Positions 6,642 through 12,664 of a stretch of DNA of 14,222 nt are shown here, piece after piece (position 1 is the stretch's first letter; every line of letters begins with the position of its first letter). Both the position numbers and the translations under genes were made by a program. The notes under the pieces are model-generated. The model was given only the letters and a program-made list of their open reading frames with translations, was not told where the DNA came from and made no database searches. Origin of the DNA: Acidobacteriota bacterium. Lineage in GTDB: Bacteria > Acidobacteriota > Thermoanaerobaculia > Multivoradales > JAHEKO01. The DNA is taken from NCBI GenBank assembly GCA_027296385.1, contig JAPUJD010000267.1, forward strand, positions 1 through 14,222. Reading direction: 5' to 3'.

Positions 6642-7792
6642 GCCGGTCGCCTGCGGCGGGGCAGAAAGCGGCTCCGTTCGCCGCTGCCGAGAGCGCTCTC
6701 ATAGACTTCGAGGGTTTGCTCGGCCACCCGCTGCCAGCGGAAACCGCGAGCTCGCTCGAGGCCGTCGGCGACCAGGTCCGCGGCCAGCTGGTCGTCATTG
6801 AGACACCAGCTCAGGGCCCCGGCCAGGCTCTCGACGCTCGAAGGCTCGATCAGCTTCGCCGAACCCTCGGCGATCTCGCGGATGGTGGCGTTGTCCGACG
6901 TGATCACCGGTACGCCGCAGGCCATGGCCTCGACCACCGGCGCAGGGAAACCCTCGTAGAGCGTCGGGTAGAGGAAGAGCTTGGCGCCGCGCAATAGTGC
7001 GGGAGCCAAGTCCTCCGCGGCGTCGAGCCACCGGACCCGATTCGCGATCTCGAGTGCTCGTGTGAGGTGGGCGAAGCGTTCCACACTGAGCTCGCGGTCG
7101 CCGAAACCGACTAGGCCGACGCCGTCGTTACCGCTCCGGCGGGCCGCCGCGAAGGCTCGCAGGACCCGCTCCTCGTTCTTGTGCCTGCGCTCGTCGCCGC
7201 GGAAGAGGACGTAGGGACCCTCGATGCCGAGGCGCCGGCGAGCCTCCTCGTCTCCAGGTCGTGGCTCGGGATCGAAAGACGCCTCGACTCCGGGGTAGAT
7301 GCGCGTCACCTTGCTCTCGCGTACGTCGAAGTAGTCGACGAGATCGGTTTTGGTGTTCTGCGATTCCGCGATGATGCGGTCACTGCGCGCCAGGGTGCCC
7401 CGAATCTGTGCCGGAGCGACGAACATGGCCAGTCGGCCCGGCATGAACTCGGGGTAGAGCAGGTGTACGATGTCGTGAACGGTGGTGACCGTTCGTCGGG
7501 GGGCCCAGAGCGGCAGGACGTAGTGAGTGGCGTGATACAGGTCGAGGCCTTGTCGCAAGTGGCTCCAGGACAGGGCCAGGCGCTCGCGAAAAGAGTGAAC
7601 TTGCGATCGCTCGACAACTCGCACGAAGTTGGCTGGGAGGTCGTCAAACTCCCCGTCGTAGCGCTCGCCGACGAAGAGCGAGTAGATGTTGTCCTCGTCG
7701 ATCCCGGCCAGGCTGCGAACGAGATTCTGCACATAGCGCCCGATTCGGGGCTCGAAGAGTCTTCGTGCGTCGATACCGATGTTGTAGGGCAA
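6638..7792 (-). CDS. GT4-type glycosyltransferase with TTG start
   Basis: A 384-residue GT4 enzyme. The acceptor domain starts IGIDARRLFEPRIGRYVQNL (5-24), as in mannosyltransferases of the GIGRY type, and has TVTTVHDIVHLLYPEF (101-116). The donor domain has YVLFRGDERRHKNEERVLRAF (194-214), where the usual EPRKN is replaced by ERRHKN, then YPTLYEGFPAPVVEAMACGVPV (275-296) with the EX7E pair E280 and E288. The start is TTG at 7792; no in-frame ATG or GTG occurs in the 28-base gap upstream, and GGAG lies 9 bases before the TTG. The C-terminus is strongly basic (RSRFLPRRRRPA), which could aid contact with the membrane. The stop overlaps the next gene by 4 bases. Donor sugar is unknown; GDP-mannose is a guess from family habit. 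Confidence 0.88.
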   Translation of the reverse strand: MPYNIGIDARRLFEPRIGRYVQNLVRSLAGIDEDNIYSLFVGERYDGEFDDLPANFVRVVERSQVHSFRERLALSWSHLRQGLDLYHATHYVLPLWAPRRTVTTVHDIVHLLYPEFMPGRLAMFVAPAQIRGTLARSDRIIAESQNTKTDLVDYFDVRESKVTRIYPGVEASFDPEPRPGDEEARRRLGIEGPYVLFRGDERRHKNEERVLRAFAAARRSGNDGVGLVGFGDRELSVERFAHLTRALEIANRVRWLDAAEDLAPALLRGAKLFLYPTLYEGFPAPVVEAMACGVPVITSDNATIREIAEGSAKLIEPSSVESLAGALSWCLNDDQLAADLVADGLERARGFRWQRVAEQTLEVYESALGSGERSRFLPRRRRPA

Positions 7793-7801
7793 GATTCGAG
7801 G

Positions 7802-7805
7802 CTCC
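7802..7805 (-). promoter_or_regulatory. Ribosome binding site deciding a TTG start
   Basis: On the minus strand these bases read GGAG and stand 9 bases before the TTG codon at 7790-7792. The gap between the two genes (7793-7820) has no ATG or GTG in frame, and the acceptor-domain fold begins only four residues after the TTG. Together these support the rare start codon. Confidence 0.6.
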
Positions 7806-7820
7806 GCGCCGCGGCAGAGT

Positions 7821-8945
7821 CTACTCCTGTTGGTTCTCGGCGATGACCTCTAGCAGGACACGTTCGAGCGCTTCCGCCGCCGTGTCCCAGGAGAAATTCT
7901 GAGCGCGGCGGAGCCCGCGCTCGGCCAGCTCGGCACGCAGGCCGGCGTCGCCCAGGACGCGGGTGAGGGCCGCGGCGAGATCCTTGGTGTGACGGGGGTT
8001 GACCAGGACGCCGGCATCACCCACCACTTCGGGCAGGCTGGAAATGTCGGAGGTGATCACCGGCCGGCCGCAGGCCATCGCCTCGGCGACCGGCAGGCCG
8101 AAACCCTCGTAGAGCGAGGGGTAGACGAAGACGAGGGTACCCTGCAGGACCTCGAGCAGCTGGGGCCGGGTCAGACGGCCGAGGTAGCGCACTCCCGGTG
8201 TTCGCCGGAGCCGCCGCCGCAGGCCGCCACTGTCCCAGCCCTTGGCGCCGGCGACCAGCAGCGGCGGACTGCCCGGCAGCTCGTCCGCTACCAGGTCCCA
8301 TGCGTCGAGCAGCCGGGAGAGGTTCTTGCGCGGCTCCAGGGTGCCGATGAACAGCACATAGCCTGCTGGCGCCTCGTACCGGTGGCGGATAGCCTCGATC
8401 TGCGCAGCAGGTGCCGGCATGAAGGCGGGATCGACCCCGTTGTGGATCATCGTGATGCGGCCGGCGCTGGTCGGGAATCGCCTCTCGAGGTCGGTAGCCG
8501 TCGCCGCGGAGACCGCGACGATGCGCTCGGCACCACGCAGGGTAGCCGGCAGCTGGCGGCGGAAGGTCACCCGATTGCGCCAGGAGTGCCAGTAGGGAAA
8601 TAGCAGCGGTGTCAAGTCGTGGATGGTGACGACCGTGGGAATGGGAGAGGTCTGTGGCAGTGTCCCCAGGGGCGACCAGAGCAGGTCGTAGCCGCCTCGC
8701 TCGAGGTGCCGGGGCAGGGTGCGCTGCTGCCACCAGAAGCCGAGTGGCGCTTTTAGCGTCTGGAGCTCGACTCCGGCAGCGGCCAGATGTTCAGTCCGGC
8801 GGGTGGCGCGGTGCGACAGAGCGGTGACGCGAAGCTGGCCGCGCCGCGCCAGGCGAGAGAGCAGGGCACGGGTGTAGTAGCCAACGCCGGCCGGCGTGTC
8901 GACGAGTGCCCGCGCGTCGACCGCGATGTGCGGCAGGGCGCTCAC
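7821..8945 (-). CDS. GT4-type glycosyltransferase
   Basis: A 374-residue GT4 enzyme of the common mannosyltransferase-like type. Acceptor domain: HIAVDARALVDTPAGVGYYT (6-25) and PTVVTIHDLTPLLFPYWHS (103-121). Linker landmarks are VSAATATDLERRFP (145-158) and IHNGVDPAF (167-175). Donor domain: YVLFIGTLEPRKNLSRLLDAW (196-216), with R206/K207 as expected phosphate contacts, and YPSLYEGFGLPVAEAMACGRPV (275-296) with the EX7E pair E280 and E288. All landmark residues are canonical. The GTG start at 8945 overlaps the upstream TGA in a GTGA unit and has GGAG 7 bases ahead (8953-8956). A 28-base gap separates it from the next gene of the operon. The EGFGLPVAEAMACGRPVITSD block is shared with the neighbouring 384-residue enzyme, suggesting common descent within the locus. 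Confidence 0.91.
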   Translation of the reverse strand: MSALPHIAVDARALVDTPAGVGYYTRALLSRLARRGQLRVTALSHRATRRTEHLAAAGVELQTLKAPLGFWWQQRTLPRHLERGGYDLLWSPLGTLPQTSPIPTVVTIHDLTPLLFPYWHSWRNRVTFRRQLPATLRGAERIVAVSAATATDLERRFPTSAGRITMIHNGVDPAFMPAPAAQIEAIRHRYEAPAGYVLFIGTLEPRKNLSRLLDAWDLVADELPGSPPLLVAGAKGWDSGGLRRRLRRTPGVRYLGRLTRPQLLEVLQGTLVFVYPSLYEGFGLPVAEAMACGRPVITSDISSLPEVVGDAGVLVNPRHTKDLAAALTRVLGDAGLRAELAERGLRRAQNFSWDTAAEALERVLLEVIAENQQE

Positions 8946-10348
8946 CCGCCGGCTCCATTTGCTCTGGCTGCCAAGCGCCAGCAGGCCACCGTCTGGTCGG
9001 CCGCGCGTCGCCAGCTCAGGCGTTCGGCGTTGCGCCGGCCCCGCTCGGTGAGGGCGGCACGGGCTTCGGCGTCGCCCAGGAGTCCAGCTACAGCTGCGGC
9101 GAAAGCCTCCGGGTCGTTGGCCGGAGCGTAGAGCGCGCCCTCCCCGGCCACCTCGCGCAGCACCGCCAGGTCGCTGCAGACAAGGGGCGCCCCAGCAAGC
9201 TGGGCCTCGACCGCCGGCAACCCGAAGCCCTCGTAACGGGTGGGAAAGACGACCACCGTAGCCGCCTGGTAGAGAGCCGCCAGCTCTCCTTGCTCGACGT
9301 AGCCGACGTGACGTACCAGCCCGGAGGCGGCCGCCGACTCTACCGCCTCTTGGATCGCCTCGGATTTCCAGCCGAAGTTGCCGCAGAGGATGAGGATCGG
9401 GGCATCGGCACGGCGTCTCTTCAGTTCCCGCCAGATGTCGAGCAGGCAGAGGATATTCTTGCGCGGTTCCAGGGTGCCGACGTGCAGGGCAAAGGCTTCA
9501 TCGACACCGCAGGGCAGGGCCGTGGGCTCGACCTCGGCCAGCTGCCCCGGGCCGTGATGGATCACGTCGACCTTGTCGGCCTTGGCGTAGCCCAACTCCA
9601 CCAACTCGTCGCGCACCGCGGCGCTGACCGAGATCAGCCTCCGGGCGTGCGAGGTCGAGCGCTCGAGACGGGAGGCCAGTGCGCGGCGCGTCTCCTCCTG
9701 AAGGGTCTCCGGTACGTGGTGCAGGCCGAGGTCGTGGATCGTAGCGACGCGCAGTCCGCGAGCGAGCAGAAAGCGTCTCGGCATGAAGTAGTTGGGCGCG
9801 AAGAGGATGCGGTTGCCGTCGAGCGCGATCAGCAGTGGCTCGAGGCCCCGCAAGAGACCCATGAACCAGCCGGCCGAGAAAACGAGGTCGTGCGGCACTT
9901 CGAGGGCGACATGCTCGGCCGCCGGCCCCACGGGCAGGCTCACCACCGGGCCGGGAACGTCCGGTCCTCGCAGGAGGTTCGGTCCGTAGAGGCGCAGCTT
10001 GATCTCGCTGTCCTGGGCGATTTGTTCGATGATGCGGTAGAGATACCAACCGACTCCGGTCAAGGGATCCCATAGCGGCGTCACGTCGACCGCCACCGTG
10101 AGGTTCTCCTCGCGGCGGCGGCGGCGTACCGCGCCGGCGACGAAGCGCAGCCAGCGCCAGGTTCGCGGCAGGCTGCAGAGGCGGTACCAGACACGGCCGG
10201 CGTAGTGCCGGCTCTTGGCCCGCAACCAGTGGAACGCGCTTGCCGTTCGCGGGAGGCGGCGGGTCAGAGCCCGCTTGACCCTCTCCTTCTTGGTCCACGG
10301 TCGGCCTGTGGCGGGGTCGATAAGAGGATCCTGTGGCTGCTCGGACAT
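8942..10348 (-). CDS. GT4-type glycosyltransferase with long basic N-terminal extension
   Basis: A 468-residue GT4 enzyme, about 80-90 residues longer than its neighbours. The extra length is an N-terminal stretch (1-82) rich in Arg, Lys and Trp, with clusters such as KKERVKRALTRRLPR (20-34) and RTWRWLRFVAGAVRRRRRE (62-80). It could form an amphipathic membrane-binding helix. The usual fold then starts at LTVAVDVTPLWDPLTGVGWY (83-102). Further landmarks are VATIHDLGLHHVPE (201-214), ALHVGTLEPRKNILCLLDIW (287-306, with R296/K297) and RYEGFGLPAVEAQLAGAPLV (371-390, EX7E pair E373 and E381). The ATG start leaves only 41 bases to the divergent gene; no Shine-Dalgarno sequence is visible, so a shorter start inside the extension is possible. 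This is the first gene of the minus-strand operon. Confidence 0.88.
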   Translation of the reverse strand: MSEQPQDPLIDPATGRPWTKKERVKRALTRRLPRTASAFHWLRAKSRHYAGRVWYRLCSLPRTWRWLRFVAGAVRRRRREENLTVAVDVTPLWDPLTGVGWYLYRIIEQIAQDSEIKLRLYGPNLLRGPDVPGPVVSLPVGPAAEHVALEVPHDLVFSAGWFMGLLRGLEPLLIALDGNRILFAPNYFMPRRFLLARGLRVATIHDLGLHHVPETLQEETRRALASRLERSTSHARRLISVSAAVRDELVELGYAKADKVDVIHHGPGQLAEVEPTALPCGVDEAFALHVGTLEPRKNILCLLDIWRELKRRRADAPILILCGNFGWKSEAIQEAVESAAASGLVRHVGYVEQGELAALYQAATVVVFPTRYEGFGLPAVEAQLAGAPLVCSDLAVLREVAGEGALYAPANDPEAFAAAVAGLLGDAEARAALTERGRRNAERLSWRRAADQTVACWRLAARANGAGG

Positions 10349-10389
10349 GTCAGCTGGGTCGGTACCGATGAAGCGGTAAGGTATCGCGA
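10349..10389. promoter_or_regulatory. Short divergent intergenic region with palindrome
   Basis: Only 41 bases separate the divergent starts at 10348 (minus) and 10390 (plus). The gap contains the perfect 10-base palindrome TCGGTACCGA (10359-10368) and an AAGG ribosome site (10378-10381) for the plus-strand gene. Promoters for both directions must lie here or overlap the coding ends. No good -35/-10 pair is visible. About 14 palindromes of this size are expected by chance in a window this long, so a role as operator is only a suggestion. Confidence 0.25.
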
Positions 10390-11583
10390 ATGCGAAGCGT
10401 CAAGCGCGGAGCGCTCTTGGTGATCCTGATTCTACTTGGCGCTGCCCACGTCGCATACTGGTATTGGCCGCGCGAGCACGCCGGGTCGCCGGCGGCGGAC
10501 TCGGCAGCGGCGGGGCTGCTGGCGAGTCCCGAGCTGCCGCTACGAGCCTGGGTCGCCCACCCCCATCAGAACCTCGCTTTTCTCGCCCATGCCGAGAGCG
10601 GCGCAAACTGGCGCCGCGGCCTCTCCGAGCTGCTCGGGACTCCCCAGCTCCGGCTGCCCGGTTTCGGTCCCTTCCCGCTGCCGCCGGCGAGCGAGCTGGC
10701 GGTGGCCACCGACGAGGACGGAAAGCGCCTGATAGTGGCCGCCCGGATCTACCCGGCGATCTCCTGGATCGCGCGGGCGGCTGGCCGACTCGCCGGCAAC
10801 CCGTGGCTGGCGGGCGGCCGGGCCGAGGAAGGTGGTCGCCGGCTCGACATCATGTGGCGGGGCCGCACCTGGATGTTGAAGACCGTTGGCGAGGAGTGGC
10901 CGGAAGCGGCACCGAGTGATCCTCGGCTCGAGCCGGTGCTGGCGCGACTGGCGGTAGCGAACGCGCTCGGTCCGATGCCGGCCGGCCACTACAGGGTGGC
11001 CAGATCGGGTCGACACCTGGATCTGACGTCGGGCGGTGCCGCCGGCGGCGAGCTCCCCGCGCCTGAGGAGGGTGTCCTGATGATGATCGAGCGCCGGCCG
11101 CGGGGCCTGCGAGCCACGGCAGTGCTGGGTCCCGGCCAGGGGAGCCTTCGCGGCGTGCCGTCGGCTGTGGTCTTCGCCCAACCTGGCGTGCGTCAAGCCG
11201 ACCTGCCGTTCCAGAAGCTCTATGGCCTCTTGGGCGTCAAGCGGCGCGCGGGCCAGCAGCGGGGCTGGCGCTTGGTCGCTTCCGATCGCCTGGCGCTGGC
11301 GCGGGGCCGCGGGCTCGTGCCCGGAATCGAGCGGGCGGCGGCAACCGGCGCGGGCGGGATTGTCTACTCGGTCGACCTGGACGTCGTGCGGGAGGTTGCA
11401 GCCGAGCTCGAGAGGCGCCTCGAAGGCGTGCCATTACCCGCAATAAAAGAGCTGCGCCAGTGGCGCGGTGCGGCCATGCTACTCACGGAGCTCGGAGCCT
11501 ACGATCGCTGGTCACTCGAGGTGAGCGACGGGGGGCGTAGCGTCCGCTCCCGGCTCTGGTTTGCCGATGTCAAGACTCGTTGA
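10390..11583 (+). CDS. Unrecognised protein with N-terminal membrane anchor
   Basis: A 397-residue protein I do not recognise. Residues 7-26 (GALLVILILLGAAHVAYWYW) form one hydrophobic segment after a basic start (MRSVKR), and no lipobox or cysteine occurs anywhere. It therefore looks like a signal-anchor protein with about 370 residues in the periplasm, or a poorly cleaved signal peptide. The rest is soluble and Arg/Gly/Ala-rich, with beta-strand-like pieces (ELAVATDEDGKRLIVAARIY near 102-121; GIVYSVDLDVVREVAAEL near 318-335; RWSLEVSDGGRSVRSRLWF near 374-392). The tail loosely recalls large substrate-like periplasmic proteins of unknown function, but no family can be named. The ATG at 10390 has AAGG 8 bases ahead. 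It is divergent from the glycosyltransferase operon and 191 bases upstream of yceD; either link is possible. Confidence 0.72.
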   Translation: MRSVKRGALLVILILLGAAHVAYWYWPREHAGSPAADSAAAGLLASPELPLRAWVAHPHQNLAFLAHAESGANWRRGLSELLGTPQLRLPGFGPFPLPPASELAVATDEDGKRLIVAARIYPAISWIARAAGRLAGNPWLAGGRAEEGGRRLDIMWRGRTWMLKTVGEEWPEAAPSDPRLEPVLARLAVANALGPMPAGHYRVARSGRHLDLTSGGAAGGELPAPEEGVLMMIERRPRGLRATAVLGPGQGSLRGVPSAVVFAQPGVRQADLPFQKLYGLLGVKRRAGQQRGWRLVASDRLALARGRGLVPGIERAAATGAGGIVYSVDLDVVREVAAELERRLEGVPLPAIKELRQWRGAAMLLTELGAYDRWSLEVSDGGRSVRSRLWFADVKTR

Positions 11584-11584
11584 G

Positions 11585-11634
11585 AATGTCCCCCTCTGGG
11601 ACTCATCAGAAATGTCCCCTTGGAGCTCGTCAGA
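11585..11634 (+). repeat. Tandem imperfect repeat (two AATGTCCCC units)
   Basis: Two adjacent units, 11585-11610 (26 bases) and 11611-11634 (24 bases), each begin AATGTCCCC and end TCAGA; the tails match at 11 of 15 aligned positions. They start two bases after the stop codon of the anchored protein. A third TGTCCC lies at 11720-11725. Repeats of this kind occur in the ends of some insertion sequences, but no transposase is nearby, so a relic of an element is only a guess. Confidence 0.5.
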
Positions 11635-11692
11635 GGGTTCAGCGCAGTCCGGGGGAAGACGAACACCGCTGTTGTTGTCTCTGGTTCTCCGA

Positions 11693-11721
11693 TTGACAGA
11701 AGTGCCTGCGGGTACTAGTGT
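11693..11721 (+). promoter_or_regulatory. Candidate sigma-70-type promoter for yceD-rpmF-plsX-fabH
   Basis: A perfect TTGACA -35 box (11693-11698) is followed after 17 bases by TAGTGT (11716-11721), which matches the -10 consensus at three of six positions including the first two and last. Transcription would start near 11728, giving a leader of about 47 bases before the yceD ATG at 11775. The leader has a possible imperfect hairpin (CGTGC at 11724-11728 with GCACG at 11755-11759). The -10 overlaps the 15-base repeat at 11715-11729. Good -35, weak -10. Confidence 0.4.
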
Positions 11722-11729
11722 CCCGTGCG
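11715..11729 (+). repeat. 15-base dispersed repeat, copy 2 (CTAGTGTCCCGTGCG)
   Basis: Exact copy of 4023-4037, same orientation, here in non-coding DNA upstream of yceD and overlapping the candidate -10 box. A partial reverse copy, GACACTAG, is at 887-894 in another intergenic gap, and CTAGTGT recurs at 12290-12296 across the yceD stop codon. All four places are at gene ends or between genes. Confidence 0.45.
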
Positions 11730-11774
11730 CGCCGGGTTTGCCGGACCTGACCGGGCACGACCGAGGGTTTTGGC

Positions 11775-12293
11775 ATGCGGATTCGACTGGACTTGATCGA
11801 GGAGGAACCGTTTCGTTGGAACGAGACCGAGTCGATCGCGGCCGAGTCGTTGGCGCGGCTCGAGGTTATCGGGCTGACCGAGATCGAGTCGTCGGGTTCG
11901 CTGGAAAGGGCTCATCCAGGCTATCGCTTTCAGGCCCGCCTGCAGTACGGGCAAACGCTGGCCTGTAGTAGATGCCTCAAGCCCCACGAAGTCGAGGTAG
12001 AGAGCAGGTTGGATCTGATCGTGTTGGTTCAACCGCCGGAACCGACGTCCGGCGAGATACAGTTGGAGGCCTCGGAGCTGGGGGTCCTGGCGATCGAGAG
12101 CGACATCCTCGACACGGAACCCATACTTTTGGAACAACTCGCACTGAACATACCGATGAGCGCTCTATGTCGACCTGACTGCGCGGGCCTGTGTCCGTAC
12201 TGCGGTGCCGATCGAAACGAGCAACCGGACTGTTGCGACGGGCAAGAGATCGACCCCCGCTGGCAGGCACTCAACGACTTGAAATTAGGCTAG
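11775..12293 (+). CDS. yceD: YceD/DUF177 family protein (23S rRNA accumulation protein)
   Basis: A 172-residue member of the DUF177/YceD family, which almost always sits just before rpmF. The family is needed for normal 23S rRNA accumulation in E. coli and plants; its biochemical action is not settled. Here LACSRCLKPHEVEVESRLDL (62-81) carries the central C64-xx-C67 pair. The C-terminal block CRPDCAGLCPYCGADRN (132-148) carries C132, C136, C140 and C143, a likely zinc site, followed by a further CC pair (153-154). E. coli YceD lacks a full zinc block of this kind, whereas many other bacteria have it. The ATG at 11775 has GAGGG at 11763-11767, 7 bases ahead. A candidate promoter lies at 11693-11721. 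The gap to rpmF is 50 bases, fitting cotranscription. Confidence 0.92.
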   Translation: MRIRLDLIEEEPFRWNETESIAAESLARLEVIGLTEIESSGSLERAHPGYRFQARLQYGQTLACSRCLKPHEVEVESRLDLIVLVQPPEPTSGEIQLEASELGVLAIESDILDTEPILLEQLALNIPMSALCRPDCAGLCPYCGADRNEQPDCCDGQEIDPRWQALNDLKLG

Positions 12294-12343
12294 TGTGGTG
12301 TACCTACGGTACTGCCCTGGACTGACCTGGAAGGAAAGCAACG

Positions 12344-12529
12344 ATGGCCAACCCCAAGCGACGCACCTCCAAGGCCCGGCGTAACCGCCGCCGTGCCCAC
12401 GACGCTCTGACCCCTCCCGCCGCCTCCACCTGTCCGAATTGCGGCGAGGCCAAGCGGCCTCATCGTGCCTGCCCGACCTGCGGCCACTACCACGGGCGGG
12501 AGGCGGTCGAGGTCGGCGACGCGCTCTAG
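12344..12529 (+). CDS. rpmF: 50S ribosomal protein L32 (bL32)
   Basis: A 61-residue bL32, the normal size. It starts MANPKRRTSKARRNRRRAHD, the strongly basic N-terminal tail that threads into 23S rRNA. It then has the zinc-ribbon form CPNCG (C30, C33) and CPTCGHY (C43, C46), so this is the zinc-binding C+ type rather than the cysteine-free type made under zinc shortage. AAGGAA at 12331-12336 is a strong ribosome site 7 bases ahead of the ATG. A short inverted repeat, GTACC-TAC-GGTAC (12300-12312), lies in the leader between yceD and this gene; it may be a minor hairpin or chance. A promoter of its own near TTGAAA (12279-12284) is possible but lacks a good -10. Confidence 0.97.
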   Translation: MANPKRRTSKARRNRRRAHDALTPPAASTCPNCGEAKRPHRACPTCGHYHGREAVEVGDAL

Positions 12530-12580
12530 ACGGCGGGAAATGACCGCGCCGGGGGAGCCTGGAGCCCGGGCGCTCTGCAA

Positions 12581-12608
12581 AGATCTGGCGCCCAAAGCTG
12601 CCAGATCT
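12581..12608. promoter_or_regulatory. Perfect 9-base inverted repeat between rpmF and plsX
   Basis: AGATCTGGC (12581-12589) and GCCAGATCT (12600-12608) form exact 9-base arms with a 10-base spacer. As RNA this is a stable hairpin, but no U-run follows, so it is not a classic terminator; it could be an attenuator or a processing/stability element separating abundant rpmF message from plsX-fabH. As DNA, the two AGATCT palindromes are 22 bases apart, about two helical turns, as expected for a dimeric or paired repressor site. The remaining 135-base gap (12530-12664) shows nothing else convincing. Confidence 0.5.
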
Positions 12609-12664
12609 CACGAATTGCCGGCTCCGCGCGGCCCGGCACTGCGGCGTCCCCGCGAACCCGAACC

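Noticed and set aside
5638..6798. Minus-strand open frame of 386 codons in another frame
   Set aside because: It overlaps the WbaZ-like and the 384-residue glycosyltransferases out of frame. Translation is Arg/Pro/Gly-rich without motifs, while the other frame shows full GT4 signatures.
8906..10075. Open frame of 389 codons on the plus strand
   Set aside because: It is antisense to two canonical GT4 genes and its translation has no domain features; it arises from third-position GC bias.
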